A DNA stretch of 64,000 bases from Balneolaceae bacterium (GTDB taxonomy: Bacteria > Bacteroidota > Rhodothermia > Balneolales > Balneolaceae): assembly GCA_007134695.1 (NCBI GenBank), contig SLKI01000008.1, forward strand, positions 186,001 to 250,000. Reading direction: 5' to 3'. Shown one piece after another: positions 10,053-18,990 of the stretch. Within the stretch, counting starts at the first letter, position 1, and each line of letters begins with the position of its first letter. The position numbers and the translations under genes were made by a program. The notes under the pieces were generated by a model. It did no database searches. It had not been told where the DNA came from and saw only the letters and a program-made list of their open reading frames with translations.

Positions 10053-10859
10053 TCAGGTGCGTATAAGTGAGAGAAGCTCCTCTTCCTGAAACGGTTTGGG
10101 CAGATAGGCATCAAAGCCCAGGTCAAGATATTCGTTTCGGGTCCCTTTTTTTCTTTGAGCAGTAACAGCAATGACCAGAAGATTTTTGTATTGGCTTGAA
10201 TTTCTGATCTTGCGGATCGCTTCAATTCCATCCATCACCGGCATCTGTATATCCATCAGAACAAGGTCCGGATTTTCTGATTCAATCTTTTCGAAAGCCA
10301 CTTTACCATTTTCCGCTTCGATCGACTCAATACCATTTTTATCGAGGATGATCTTAAGCAATGTGCGGTTTAAAGCCATATCGTCGGCAATAAGCACCTT
10401 GTTGACTTTATTGAGGGTCCGGGAAGAGTTGCCATTATCCCGTTTTTCAACTTTTCCAGGCGCCTCCAGCAGCAGATTGATGCGGTCGAGAAGTTCACAA
10501 CTCTTATCCTCAATAGAATCAAGATATGAACGGTGTAGATCGGACAACTTATCATCCTGCTGAAGAAGCCGCACATATCCCAGGATGACATTCAACGGAT
10601 TTTTAAGCTGATGCGAGAGCCGGTCAAGTTCCTCAGGATTTTTCAGCGGGTCTTTCGGACCGATTACATCCTCCCCGCAACGTTTGGACTTTTCTTCATG
10701 ACCATCCCCCCTTTTTATTCTGTCCCAATCCAGTATAGCCCCGAACAGGGAGCCACCCAACAGAACAAATGCTGCCGAAAAAAGCAGCGACCAGCCTGAA
10801 GTCAAACCCCCTGATTCGGCGGTAAAGACCATTCCGATATATATGTTAAAAAGATGCAA
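10053..10859 (-). CDS. Membrane HisKA-receiver protein lacking a kinase ATPase domain
   Basis: 268-aa protein with an N-terminal membrane segment (residues about 23-43), a HisKA dimerisation/phosphoacceptor segment with His83 in LSHQLKNPLNVILGY, and directly after it a complete receiver domain (about 152-268). The receiver has acidic pocket ADD, phospho-accepting Asp203 in LMDIQMP, the TA switch and KPF. There is no HATPase_c domain (no N, G1 or G2 boxes) between HisKA and receiver, so it cannot autophosphorylate by itself. It may be phosphorylated in trans, form heterodimers with another kinase, or act as a phosphate sink. The first available start is TTG at 10859. An ATG at 10832 (MVFTAESGG) is equally plausible. 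It is convergent with the HD gene. Confidence 0.8.
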   Translation of the reverse strand: MHLFNIYIGMVFTAESGGLTSGWSLLFSAAFVLLGGSLFGAILDWDRIKRGDGHEEKSKRCGEDVIGPKDPLKNPEELDRLSHQLKNPLNVILGYVRLLQQDDKLSDLHRSYLDSIEDKSCELLDRINLLLEAPGKVEKRDNGNSSRTLNKVNKVLIADDMALNRTLLKIILDKNGIESIEAENGKVAFEKIESENPDLVLMDIQMPVMDGIEAIRKIRNSSQYKNLLVIAVTAQRKKGTRNEYLDLGFDAYLPKPFQEEELLSLIRT

Positions 10860-10985
10860 TCCCTATTTATTAATTCGCTGGCGGTTAAACCAAAATCAAA
10901 AAATGCAGTCCCGTTTTCCTGTCTGCACCTCTAAGAAACGAGATATTTTGGAGAGTTGTAATTAAACTTTTTTAACACTATGGGT

Positions 10986-11465
10986 TTAACTTCCTCTCTG
11001 ATAACGGATAAAGCTGAATTCGCCATGGTCTTCTCTCCAGACCTCTTTCCAGGTCGTGCCGATTTCGTGCCGATATTCCGGAAACCATGTATCCCCCTCA
11101 TATTCCCTGTGAATCTCTGTAATATAGAGCTCATCAGCCATCTCCATGGTCTGACGATAAATTTCACCACCGCCAATCACAAATACGAACGATTCATCCT
11201 TCAGCAGTTTCATCGCCTGCTGAATAGACCTGCAAACCTCTACATCCTTGTCGGGGTAATCTCTGCTGGTCGTTAACACAACATTACGTCTTCCAGGGAG
11301 CGGTTTCTCGCCAATCTCTTCGAAAACCCCACGCCCCATAAGCAGGGGCTTGCCCATGGTTGTTTCTTTAAAATAATGCAGATCTTCTTTATAGTGCCAC
11401 GGCAGTGTATCATCTTTCCCGATCACAAGATTCGGATCATGAGCAACGATCAGAGCCAGTTTCAT
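10986..11465 (-). CDS. folA: Dihydrofolate reductase
   Basis: 159-aa NADPH-dependent reductase making tetrahydrofolate from dihydrofolate. The N-terminal IVAHDPNLVIGKDDTLPWHYKED carries the family LPW motif with the acidic active-site residue soon after. GRGVFEEIG precedes the cofactor-binding region, and FVIGGGEIYRQ is the classical GG motif near residue 95. The length is standard. Its ATG overlaps the thyA stop (ATGA), so it is co-translated with thyA. That pairing regenerates the dihydrofolate produced by thymidylate synthase. Confidence 0.96.
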   Translation of the reverse strand: MKLALIVAHDPNLVIGKDDTLPWHYKEDLHYFKETTMGKPLLMGRGVFEEIGEKPLPGRRNVVLTTSRDYPDKDVEVCRSIQQAMKLLKDESFVFVIGGGEIYRQTMEMADELYITEIHREYEGDTWFPEYRHEIGTTWKEVWREDHGEFSFIRYQRGS

Positions 11466-12307
11466 ACAGCTACTTCAAACTTGATACCCGGATGAGGATC
11501 ATAATTGCTCAATTTGAAATCCTCGAGAGTAAGTTCATCGATCGGTTTCGAATCGATTTCAAGCGTCGGCAAGGGCCTCGGTTCACGTTTGATCTGTTCC
11601 TTCAGGCCGTCAATATGATTGACATAGATATGTGCGTCGACGATGGTGTGGGAAAATACTCCCGGCTCAAGAGAAACTTCATTGGCAACAGCCATCGTCA
11701 ATGCAGAATAGCAAGCGAGGTTGAAGGGAATTCCCAATGCGATATCCCCGGACCTCTGGGTCAGATGACAATTCAGGCGCCCGTCTGAGACGTTGAAAAT
11801 ATACATGATGTGGCATGGCGGCAGTGCCATCTCATTCAGCAGCCCCGGGTGCCATGCACTCACAACAATTCTTCTGCTCTCCGGATTGCTCTTCAGCAGC
11901 TCGATCGCTCTCTGCAGCTGATCGAACTCTTTCGGTTCCCAGGGGCCGGAATCGGTTCCGTTAGCTGCATACCCTCTGCCCTTATCATTCTCCAGATGTG
12001 GGAATCGTCTCCACAATACCGGATAGATCGGACCGACATAACCATCCTCATCCGCCCAGGCATCCCAGATATGACAATCCTTCTCATCTCTCAGCCAGCG
12101 TATATGGTCTTCCCCTCGCAGGTACCAGAGAAGTTCCAGGATAACGGATCGAAAAAACACTTTCTTGGTAGTCAGCAGAGGAAAACCCTCCTTCAAGTCT
12201 ACCTTATAATGCTCCGAAAATGAGGATAGAGTATCTGTTCCCGTACGGTTGGATTTCCGAACCCCGTTTTCCAGTACATTGCGAACCAGTTCCAGGTATG
12301 CTTTCAT
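11462..12307 (-). CDS. thyA: Thymidylate synthase
   Basis: 281-aa ThyA converting dUMP plus methylene-tetrahydrofolate to dTMP and dihydrofolate. It shows the N-terminal RTGTDTLSSF phosphate-binding loop (21-30), FPLLTTKKV, LWYLRGEDHI, the active-site Cys165 in ALPPCH, QRSGDIALGIPFN and HIYVNHIDGLKEQ. The length is between the short (264) and long forms, with a small insertion around residues 105-128. It is transcribed after mgtE (19-bp gap) and coupled to folA downstream by a 4-bp overlap. Confidence 0.97.
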   Translation of the reverse strand: MKAYLELVRNVLENGVRKSNRTGTDTLSSFSEHYKVDLKEGFPLLTTKKVFFRSVILELLWYLRGEDHIRWLRDEKDCHIWDAWADEDGYVGPIYPVLWRRFPHLENDKGRGYAANGTDSGPWEPKEFDQLQRAIELLKSNPESRRIVVSAWHPGLLNEMALPPCHIMYIFNVSDGRLNCHLTQRSGDIALGIPFNLACYSALTMAVANEVSLEPGVFSHTIVDAHIYVNHIDGLKEQIKREPRPLPTLEIDSKPIDELTLEDFKLSNYDPHPGIKFEVAV

Positions 12308-12326
12308 TATCTGAATTCAATTAAGT

Positions 12327-13673
12327 TTAAACGACCGTCTGCAAAATCAGAGCCGCGATACTAAAATAGATCAGCAACCCGGTAACATCAACAATCGTAG
12401 TAATCAGCGGACTGCTTGCAACCGCAGGGTCAATATTGAACCTCGTTAAAATGAACGGTAAAATAGTTCCGATCAAGTTGGCGACAAGGACAATCGCAAT
12501 CATGGTAAGCCCAACTACAGCACCGATCTCCCAGCCGCCTCTGAAAACACCCAGGACGGCACTTGCAAAGCCCATAGCCAGTCCGAGCGCTATTCCCACA
12601 AAAATTTCCTTGCCCGCTACCCGCAACCATTGCACCAGCTTAACATCACCAATGGCCAGGGCGCGCACCATAATGGTAGCCGACTGTGCCCCGGTATTTC
12701 CACCGCTGTCGATCAGTAACGGAATAAAGAAAGCCAGGGCTATAGCCGACGCCAGCACCTCTTCATAATATTCGATCACTCCCGAAGAGAGCAGATTGAC
12801 AAAAACGAGGATGATCAGCCAGGTGATCCGCTTGCTGAAGAGGGTCCAGATGGAGGTCTCCCGGTAGGTTGTTTTCAGCGGAGCAACAGCAGCACCTTTA
12901 TGAAAGTCTTCAGTGGCTTCCTCCTGGGCGATATCGATGATGTCGTCTACGGTTACGATCCCGACCAATACCCCTCCGGAATCAACAACCGGCAATGCAA
13001 CCCGGTCGTATTTGCTGAGCATCTCGACTGCAAACTCCTGATCGTCAAACGCATTCAGCGCTACAAACGAATCGTCCGTGATATCCCCGATTTTATCTTG
13101 CGGATCTGCCAATATAAGTTGAGTCAGCCGCAGATCGTCGATCAGCCTCTCCTCTTCATCCACAACATAAATAACATTCACCGTCTCGGCACTGTATCCA
13201 AATTTCCGGATATGTTTCATTGAATGCTCAACAGTCCAGTCGGATCTGACCTTCACATACCGGGATGTCATCAGCCGGCCAACACTCTCCTTCGGATAGC
13301 CAAGCATTTTCCTGATCTCTTTCTGATCTTCCGGTGCAAGTGAGTTGAGTACTTTCTGAGTCAGATGTCCGGGAAGTTCTTCGACAATAGATACCCGGTC
13401 ATCCGGTTCGAGATTGGACATCACCTCTTCCAGCTGCTTCCTGGTAAGAAGATCCAGAATCTCCATCTCCTTGGTGTTGCTCAAATGAGAGAATACCTCT
13501 GCCGCTTTCTGCTTTTTCAGCAGCCTGAAGATCACAACAGCTACTGCCGGTTCGACCTCTTCCAGTAGCTCCGCTACATCAACTGCTGGTACGTCAAAAA
13601 GCGACTCCTTGAGCGCCACCCACTCTTTCTTTTCAACGAGCTCTTCAATTTCCGGCTTTAATAGTTGTAGCAT
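12327..13673 (-). CDS. mgtE: Magnesium transporter MgtE
   Basis: 448-aa inner-membrane Mg2+ channel of the MgtE/SLC41 family. An N-terminal superhelical MgtE_N domain (about 1-130, with VAELLEEVEPAVAVVIFRLL) is followed by a CBS pair (about 135-255, with RLMTSRYVKV and GVLVGIVTVDDIIDIAQEEATED). A five-helix membrane domain from about residue 280 contains the pore motif DSGGNTGAQSAT and P-containing C-terminal helices. The length is typical. It likely starts the mgtE-thyA-folA transcription unit. The 202-bp upstream gap has no obvious M-box riboswitch. Confidence 0.95.
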   Translation of the reverse strand: MLQLLKPEIEELVEKKEWVALKESLFDVPAVDVAELLEEVEPAVAVVIFRLLKKQKAAEVFSHLSNTKEMEILDLLTRKQLEEVMSNLEPDDRVSIVEELPGHLTQKVLNSLAPEDQKEIRKMLGYPKESVGRLMTSRYVKVRSDWTVEHSMKHIRKFGYSAETVNVIYVVDEEERLIDDLRLTQLILADPQDKIGDITDDSFVALNAFDDQEFAVEMLSKYDRVALPVVDSGGVLVGIVTVDDIIDIAQEEATEDFHKGAAVAPLKTTYRETSIWTLFSKRITWLIILVFVNLLSSGVIEYYEEVLASAIALAFFIPLLIDSGGNTGAQSATIMVRALAIGDVKLVQWLRVAGKEIFVGIALGLAMGFASAVLGVFRGGWEIGAVVGLTMIAIVLVANLIGTILPFILTRFNIDPAVASSPLITTIVDVTGLLIYFSIAALILQTVV

Positions 13674-13875
13674 TTCCGTATCGTTTTAAGAGTCAAAAAA
13701 TCAGATAAACATCCGACCGCATTCCGTTTTGACCCGCTCTGTTCCTGCAGGCTTCAAAGAATCGTATTTCCCGTAACAAAATACAAGAAGAGTTGAACCC
13801 ACAAAGTGATAATCAAGGTGGTAAATTCTATTCCCGGTATTCGCCTGCTATGGCTCAATTGAGATCCAAACCGTA

Positions 13876-14664
13876 TCAATCTTTTTGACCGATCTCTTGC
13901 CTGAATCGTTTGATCGCCTGTTTTGCCGCGTCCTGTTCTGCCTGTTTTTTGCTTTTTCCGGTACCTCTGCCAAAATCCCTTCCCTCTATGGAGACGGCTA
14001 CTTCGAACGTCTTGTCATGACCCGGCCCGCTCTCTTCTACTACCCGGTATGAGGGCAGCGACATCCTTTCCGCCTGAGTCATTTCCATCAGCAGGCTTTT
14101 ATAGTTGTCGATTCTTTTGGATATCTGTTTAAAGTCTACATGATGGCGATAGACTCTTTCAACAAATTGATAGGCTTTGCTGTAGCCTTCGGTCAGATAG
14201 ATCGCAGCAATCAGAGATTCAAAGATATCGGAAAGTATACTTCGGGAGAGTTCGATCCCCTGGCCCTGAGCACGTTCACCGATTTGAAGGACCGAGTTAA
14301 GCCCCAACTCAATGGCCAATTCTGCAAGTGTGTCTTTTTTAACCAGTTTGGCTCTCAGCTTGGTGAGAAACCCTTCATCTTCGCCTGGAAATTCCAGGAA
14401 GACAAGTTCGGTTATGATCAGGTCCAGTACCGAATCCCCGAGAAACTCGAGCCTCTCATACGTTTCATGGACCTCATACTGACTTTCGTCAATAATGGAA
14501 CGATGCCGAAGTGCTCTTTCATACTGTTTTTTATCGGTAATCGAGAACCCCAGAATTTCTGAGAGCCTCTCCCAATCTTTGTTGGTGTCACGTGACTCAT
14601 TCACCGTATTATCGATGGAGGGCTTTTGGGAAGGCTTTGAAAGCTTCCTGAGCCAGCGGAGCAT
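13876..14664 (-). CDS. rnc: Ribonuclease III
   Basis: 262-aa double-strand-specific endoribonuclease for rRNA and mRNA processing. The RNase III signature YERLEFLGDSVLDLI lies at about residues 67-81, with the second acidic catalytic cluster in ILSDIFESLIAAIYL near 143-157. A C-terminal double-stranded RNA-binding domain runs from about 185 (SLPSYRVVEESG to GKSKKQAEQDAAKQAI). A 30-residue basic N-terminal extension precedes the catalytic domain, as in other Bacteroidota. It is the last gene of the fab cluster, 4 bp after fabF, a conserved fabF-rnc arrangement. Confidence 0.96.
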   Translation of the reverse strand: MLRWLRKLSKPSQKPSIDNTVNESRDTNKDWERLSEILGFSITDKKQYERALRHRSIIDESQYEVHETYERLEFLGDSVLDLIITELVFLEFPGEDEGFLTKLRAKLVKKDTLAELAIELGLNSVLQIGERAQGQGIELSRSILSDIFESLIAAIYLTEGYSKAYQFVERVYRHHVDFKQISKRIDNYKSLLMEMTQAERMSLPSYRVVEESGPGHDKTFEVAVSIEGRDFGRGTGKSKKQAEQDAAKQAIKRFRQEIGQKD

Positions 14665-14668
14665 CTGT

Positions 14669-15913
14669 CTACTCTTCGTATTTTTTGAAAATCAGACTTG
14701 TGTTGTGCCCGCCAAATCCGAATGCATTATTCATCGCATAACGAATCTCCCGAACTTCTGCCTCATTGACGGTGTAATTGAGATCACACTCCGGATCCGG
14801 ATCATTGACATTGATTGTGGGCGGCACGGTGTTGTGATAGATCGAAAGCAATGCGGCTACCGATTCTCCGGCACCGGCTGCTCCGAGCATATGTCCGGTC
14901 ATCGACTTGGTTGAATTGAGGTTGATCTTGTACGCGTGATCACCAAAGACTTTTTTAATCGAATTTGTCTCGGCTATATCGCCAAGAGGTGTTGACGTAC
15001 CGTGCATGTTGATGTGGTCGATCTCTTCCCGCTCAATCCCGGCCATCTTAAGGGCACTATTCAGTGCCAGAATTACACCATTACCTTCAGGGTCCGGTGC
15101 CGTGATGTGATGTGCATCAGCTGAAAAACCATACCCGACGATCTCTCCATAGATTCTCGCTCCACGATCCAGGGCGGATTCGAGAGATTCGAGAACCATC
15201 ATGGAAGCACCTTCGGCCAGAACAAATCCATCTCTGGTTTTATCGAACGGCCGGGAAGCGGTTTCAGGAGAGTCGTTGCGTGTTGAAAGAGCTTTCATGG
15301 AACTGAAGCCGGCAATTCCGATCTGCCAGACAGGTGCTTCGGTTCCTCCGCAGAGTACCATATCCGATTGACCCATTCGTATCGAATCAAAGGCAAGACC
15401 GATATTGTGCGATCCGGTTGCACAAGCCGAGACAGCACAGAAGTTTACACCTCTGAACCCATATTTGATCGAGATCTGACCAGCCGGTATGTCGGGGATC
15501 AGCATCGGGATAAAAAATGGAGAGACTCCTCGGGGGCCGTGCTCATAATGAGAAACGGACTGATCATAGAACGTCTTCATTCCGCCGATACCCGTTCCTA
15601 CCAGTACTCCAACCCGGTTCTTGTCGATCTTGTCCAGGTCTACCTGACTGTCCTTGATCGCTTCATCGGCTGCAATCAGGCCAAACTGAGTTACTCTGTC
15701 GAGCCTTCTGGCTTCTTTGCGGTCAAAGTATTCCAGTTCGTCGTACTCTTCTACCTGTCCGGCAAACCGGGTTGAGAATTTTGACACATCGAAATGGGTG
15801 ATCGGGCGTACACCACTCTTTCCGGAAACCAGTCCGTTCCAAAATTCAGGAGCAGTTTTCCCCAGTGGTGTAATCGCCCCTATACCGGTAATGACGACTC
15901 TCCGATCAGTCAT
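14669..15913 (-). CDS. fabF: Beta-ketoacyl-ACP synthase II
   Basis: 414-aa condensing enzyme elongating acyl-ACP with malonyl-ACP in type II fatty acid synthesis. The catalytic triad is visible: Cys164 in CAVSACATGSHN, the His of MHGTSTPLGD, and the His of KSMTGHMLGAAG. The C-terminal NNAFGFGGHNTSLIF is a family hallmark. The length equals E. coli FabF (413). It lies between acpP and rnc in a compact minus-strand operon. Confidence 0.97.
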   Translation of the reverse strand: MTDRRVVITGIGAITPLGKTAPEFWNGLVSGKSGVRPITHFDVSKFSTRFAGQVEEYDELEYFDRKEARRLDRVTQFGLIAADEAIKDSQVDLDKIDKNRVGVLVGTGIGGMKTFYDQSVSHYEHGPRGVSPFFIPMLIPDIPAGQISIKYGFRGVNFCAVSACATGSHNIGLAFDSIRMGQSDMVLCGGTEAPVWQIGIAGFSSMKALSTRNDSPETASRPFDKTRDGFVLAEGASMMVLESLESALDRGARIYGEIVGYGFSADAHHITAPDPEGNGVILALNSALKMAGIEREEIDHINMHGTSTPLGDIAETNSIKKVFGDHAYKINLNSTKSMTGHMLGAAGAGESVAALLSIYHNTVPPTINVNDPDPECDLNYTVNEAEVREIRYAMNNAFGFGGHNTSLIFKKYEE

Positions 15914-15949
15914 ACATGAATGGGTAAATCGTTGTTGAGTGGATGCGAA

Positions 15950-16189
15950 TTAAGAGATCTTGTCTTGCAGATATTTAATCGCATTGCCGACTGTTGCAAT
16001 ATTCTCTGCATCTTCATCAGGAATACTGAGGTCGAACTCCTTCTCAAATTCCATAATCAGTTCTACCGTATCAAGGGAATCGGCACCGAGATCGTTCGTA
16101 AAGTTCGCTTCATTGGTCACTTCCGATTCGTCTACACCGAGTTTGTCGACAATGATCGCTTTTACTTTGGATTCTACGTCTTTAGACAT
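15950..16189 (-). CDS. acpP: Acyl carrier protein
   Basis: 79-aa acidic four-helix carrier of acyl intermediates. The phosphopantetheine attachment serine is in [12 protein letters not shown]. The [13 protein letters not shown] start (ATG at 16187-16189) gives the normal ACP length. The frame is open a further 36 codons upstream, but that part is basic and aromatic, unlike any ACP, and belongs to the leader. The 123-bp gap to fabG is the largest inside the cluster and may hold an extra promoter for high acpP expression. Confidence 0.96.
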   Translation of the reverse strand: MSKDVESKVKAIIVDKLGVDESEVTNEANFTNDLGADSLDTVELIMEFEKEFDLSIPDEDAENIATVGNAIKYLQDKIS

Positions 16190-16312
16190 TGCGTATCTGT
16201 TTTTAAGAGTGTTTCGATTAGTATTGATGAAATTAAAAATCTGGAAAAAAATACGAGATCTCTCCTTAAAATACACGAAAAGGAAGATCTCTATCAACCT
16301 TATAATTTACAA

Positions 16313-17059
16313 TCACATAGCCATTCCGCCATCAATTCGTATCACCTCTCCCGTGATATAGGAACTTGCATCCGAAGAAAGATATGCCACAAGCCGTGCT
16401 ACATCTTCCGTCTCGCCGGGCTCTCCCATTGGAATCTCTGCGCTGATCTGATCCAGCACTTTTTGGTCGAGCTGTCCGGTCATCTCCGTACGAATATATC
16501 CCGGAGCAACGACATTGGCCCGAATATTTCGACTTGCCAGCTCTTTGGCATAGGATTTGGTAAAACCGATCATCCCAGCTTTGGATGCAGCATAGTTACT
16601 CTGACCGGCATTTCCTCCCAATCCTACTACGGAGCTGATATTGATGATCGAACCATTTCGATTTCGCATCATCGGCCTGGCAGCCGCCTTGCTGTAATTA
16701 AAGACACTTTTAAGATTGGTTTCGATAACAGTGTCCCAATCGTCATCTGTCATACGGAGGATCAGATTGTCGCGAGTAATTCCGGCGTTATTGACCAGTA
16801 CATCGAGAGATCCCCACTTTTCGACTAGGGCGGAGATCACTTCGTCGGCTTTTTCGAAATCCGCAGCATCCGCCTGCCAGGTGATCGCTTCCCCGCCGCC
16901 TGCCTCGATCTCTTTGACCAGCTCTTCGGCCGGTCCGGATGATCGGGCATAGGTAAAGCCGACCCGTGCACCGAACTCTGCAAGAGTTTTTACAATCGAT
17001 TTTCCGATTCCCCGGCTGCCACCGGTGACAAGACAATTTTTACCGTTCAACTCAATCAT
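16313..17059 (-). CDS. fabG: 3-oxoacyl-ACP reductase
   Basis: 248-aa short-chain dehydrogenase reducing beta-ketoacyl-ACP with NADPH. It shows the cofactor loop TGGSRGIGKSI, NNAG at about 86-89, the catalytic Ser in NISSVVG and the YAASK catalytic Tyr-Lys. The FabG-typical C-terminus YITGEVIRIDGGMAM is present. The length is typical. Its position between fabD and acpP supports the fatty-acid role over a generic SDR. Confidence 0.96.
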   Translation of the reverse strand: MIELNGKNCLVTGGSRGIGKSIVKTLAEFGARVGFTYARSSGPAEELVKEIEAGGGEAITWQADAADFEKADEVISALVEKWGSLDVLVNNAGITRDNLILRMTDDDWDTVIETNLKSVFNYSKAAARPMMRNRNGSIINISSVVGLGGNAGQSNYAASKAGMIGFTKSYAKELASRNIRANVVAPGYIRTEMTGQLDQKVLDQISAEIPMGEPGETEDVARLVAYLSSDASSYITGEVIRIDGGMAM

Positions 17060-17080
17060 CTATACTGATTTTTAAATTGT

Positions 17081-17977
17081 TTAATGATCGACTCCTGAAA
17101 TCTCAATCTCTTTGCCCGACAATGTACGTTTGACAAGGCCCTGTAGCACCTTTCCTGGCCCCACCTCTATAAATTTCGTGGCTCCGTCGTCGTACATATT
17201 TTGAAGGGTTTGTGTCCACCGCACCGGGCTAAGCAACTGCCTGAGAAGATGATTCCGTATTTCATCGGGATCTGTAGACGGAAGAGCTGATACGTTACTG
17301 TACACAGGAAAATCCGGCGATTCAAAATTTGTCTCATTCAGTTTCTGCTCCAGCCCTTTATAGGCCGGTTTCATCAATTCGGAGTGAAAAGCACCACTGA
17401 CCGGCAGAGGCTTGGCCAGCCGGCATCCCCGACCTCGCGCCAGTTCGATAGCCTCTTCAACAGCTTTTTCATCGCCCGAGATAACCACCTGCCCCGGACT
17501 GTTGTAGTTGGCAGGCACGACCGTTTTAAATGTTTGTTCGGTAGCTTCCTGACAAATATTGGCCACAATCTCATCGTCCATTCCGATAATTGCCGCCATC
17601 GCTCCCTTTTTCTCTTCACCCGCTTTTTGCATCAACTCTCCCCTCAGCGCAACCAGTTCCAGGCCATCGCGAAAATTGATAGCTCCAGCTGCTGTAATCG
17701 CTGTGAACTCACCCAGGCTGTGGCCGGCCGCCATCTGAGGTTCAAGGTCCAGCGACTCAAAAAGAGCAATCGAGTGCAAGTAGATAGCGGGTTGGGTATT
17801 GCGGGTCTGCCGCAGCTCCTCTTCGGGCCCCTCAAGCATGATCCCGGTAAGATTGTAGCCGAGAATTTCATCCGCTTCTTCAAAAAGCTCTTTAACGCGG
17901 TCATTCGATGCTGCAAGCTTCTTGCCCATACCTGTGTATTGTGATCCCTGTCCAGGGAAAAGAACTGCTTTACTCAT
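17081..17977 (-). CDS. fabD: Malonyl-CoA:ACP transacylase
   Basis: 298-aa transacylase loading malonyl units onto ACP. It opens with FPGQGSQYTGMGK, and carries the nucleophile elbow GHSLGEF (Ser87), an Arg in ALRGELMQ near residue 112, and the second catalytic His in SGAFHSELM. The C-terminal FIEVGPGKVLQGLVKR matches the family. Its ATG overlaps the fabH stop by 4 bp (ATGA), indicating coupling. Confidence 0.97.
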   Translation of the reverse strand: MSKAVLFPGQGSQYTGMGKKLAASNDRVKELFEEADEILGYNLTGIMLEGPEEELRQTRNTQPAIYLHSIALFESLDLEPQMAAGHSLGEFTAITAAGAINFRDGLELVALRGELMQKAGEEKKGAMAAIIGMDDEIVANICQEATEQTFKTVVPANYNSPGQVVISGDEKAVEEAIELARGRGCRLAKPLPVSGAFHSELMKPAYKGLEQKLNETNFESPDFPVYSNVSALPSTDPDEIRNHLLRQLLSPVRWTQTLQNMYDDGATKFIEVGPGKVLQGLVKRTLSGKEIEISGVDH

Positions 17978-18969
17978 CGATTCAGGCTCCAGGTCATGTA
18001 GACGGCACCCCAGGTATAACCGCCGCCGAAAGCCGAAAGGACCAGTTTATCTCCATACTGGAGTTGATCTTTCCAGTCGTAAAGGCAGAGCGGGATTGTT
18101 GCCGCAGTTGTGTTTCCATATTTATCGATATTGATCATCACCTTCTCATCCGACAGGCCCATCCGCCGGGCTGTGGCGTCAATAATACGTTTATTGGCTT
18201 GATGCGGGACGAGCCACGCCACATCATCTCCATTCAGGTTGTGCTTATTCATAATCTCGAGAGATACGTCGGCCATACCCTCCGTAGCTTTTTTAAAAAC
18301 CACCCTGCCATCCTGATAGACACAGTGATCCCGGTTCTTCACCGTCTCCTCACTTGCGGGATGAAGGCTGCCGCCAGCCCGTTGATAAAGGTGGCAATCG
18401 AGATCACCGTCGGTATGATTTACGAAGTCGATGATACCCGTCTCATCACCGGTTGGTTCAAGAAGCACGGCACCAGCCGCATCCCCGAACAGAATACAGG
18501 TGGCACGGTCGGTATAATCGGTAATTGAGCTCATCGTATCCGCTCCAATCACCAATACTTTCTCATACCTTCCCGACTCGACCATCATTGTTCCGGTCGA
18601 TAGTGCATAGAGAAAACCGGAACAGGCTGCTGATAAATCGAATCCAAAAGCGTTTTCTGCACCAAGTCGCTTTTGAACCAGAGCGGCAGTCGCCGGAAAA
18701 AGATAGTCGGGGGTTACCGTTGCCACGATGATCGCATCAACGTCTGCTGCTTCTATATTGGCAGACTGCAGAGCTTCCCGGGCAGCCTCCACCGCCATAA
18801 ATGCAGTTGCTTTATCCGGGTCTTTCAGGATTCTACGCTCCCGAATTCCAGTACGGGTCCGAATCCACTCATCATTGGTATCTACCATTTTTTCGAGGTC
18901 AGCGTTGGACAATACATGATCCGGAATGTAGTGTCCCACCGAGGAAATTTTTGCTCGTATTGATCCCAT
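17974..18969 (-). CDS. fabH: Beta-ketoacyl-ACP synthase III
   Basis: 331-aa initiating condensing enzyme joining an acyl-CoA primer to malonyl-ACP. The triad is Cys116 in DLSAACSGFLYAL, the His in WLVPHQANKRI and the Asn in KYGNTTAATIP. The N-terminal NDEWIRTRTGIRERRI is typical of FabH. It lies 21 bp after plsX and overlaps fabD by 4 bp. The primer preference (acetyl versus branched) cannot be read from the sequence. Confidence 0.97.
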   Translation of the reverse strand: MGSIRAKISSVGHYIPDHVLSNADLEKMVDTNDEWIRTRTGIRERRILKDPDKATAFMAVEAAREALQSANIEAADVDAIIVATVTPDYLFPATAALVQKRLGAENAFGFDLSAACSGFLYALSTGTMMVESGRYEKVLVIGADTMSSITDYTDRATCILFGDAAGAVLLEPTGDETGIIDFVNHTDGDLDCHLYQRAGGSLHPASEETVKNRDHCVYQDGRVVFKKATEGMADVSLEIMNKHNLNGDDVAWLVPHQANKRIIDATARRMGLSDEKVMINIDKYGNTTAATIPLCLYDWKDQLQYGDKLVLSAFGGGYTWGAVYMTWSLNR

Positions 18970-18990
18970 TTAAATTATCAGGCTAATTCG

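Noticed and set aside
13674-13875. M-box magnesium riboswitch upstream of mgtE
   Set aside because: The 202-bp gap lacks a recognisable M-box arrangement, and no terminator or anti-terminator structure was evident.
16190-16297. 36-codon N-terminal extension of acpP
   Set aside because: It is basic and aromatic, unlike any acyl carrier protein, and a normal ATG start exists at 16189.
15920-16828. Plus-strand open frame of about 300 codons across acpP and fabG
   Set aside because: Antisense shadow of acpP, the gap and fabG, without any family features.
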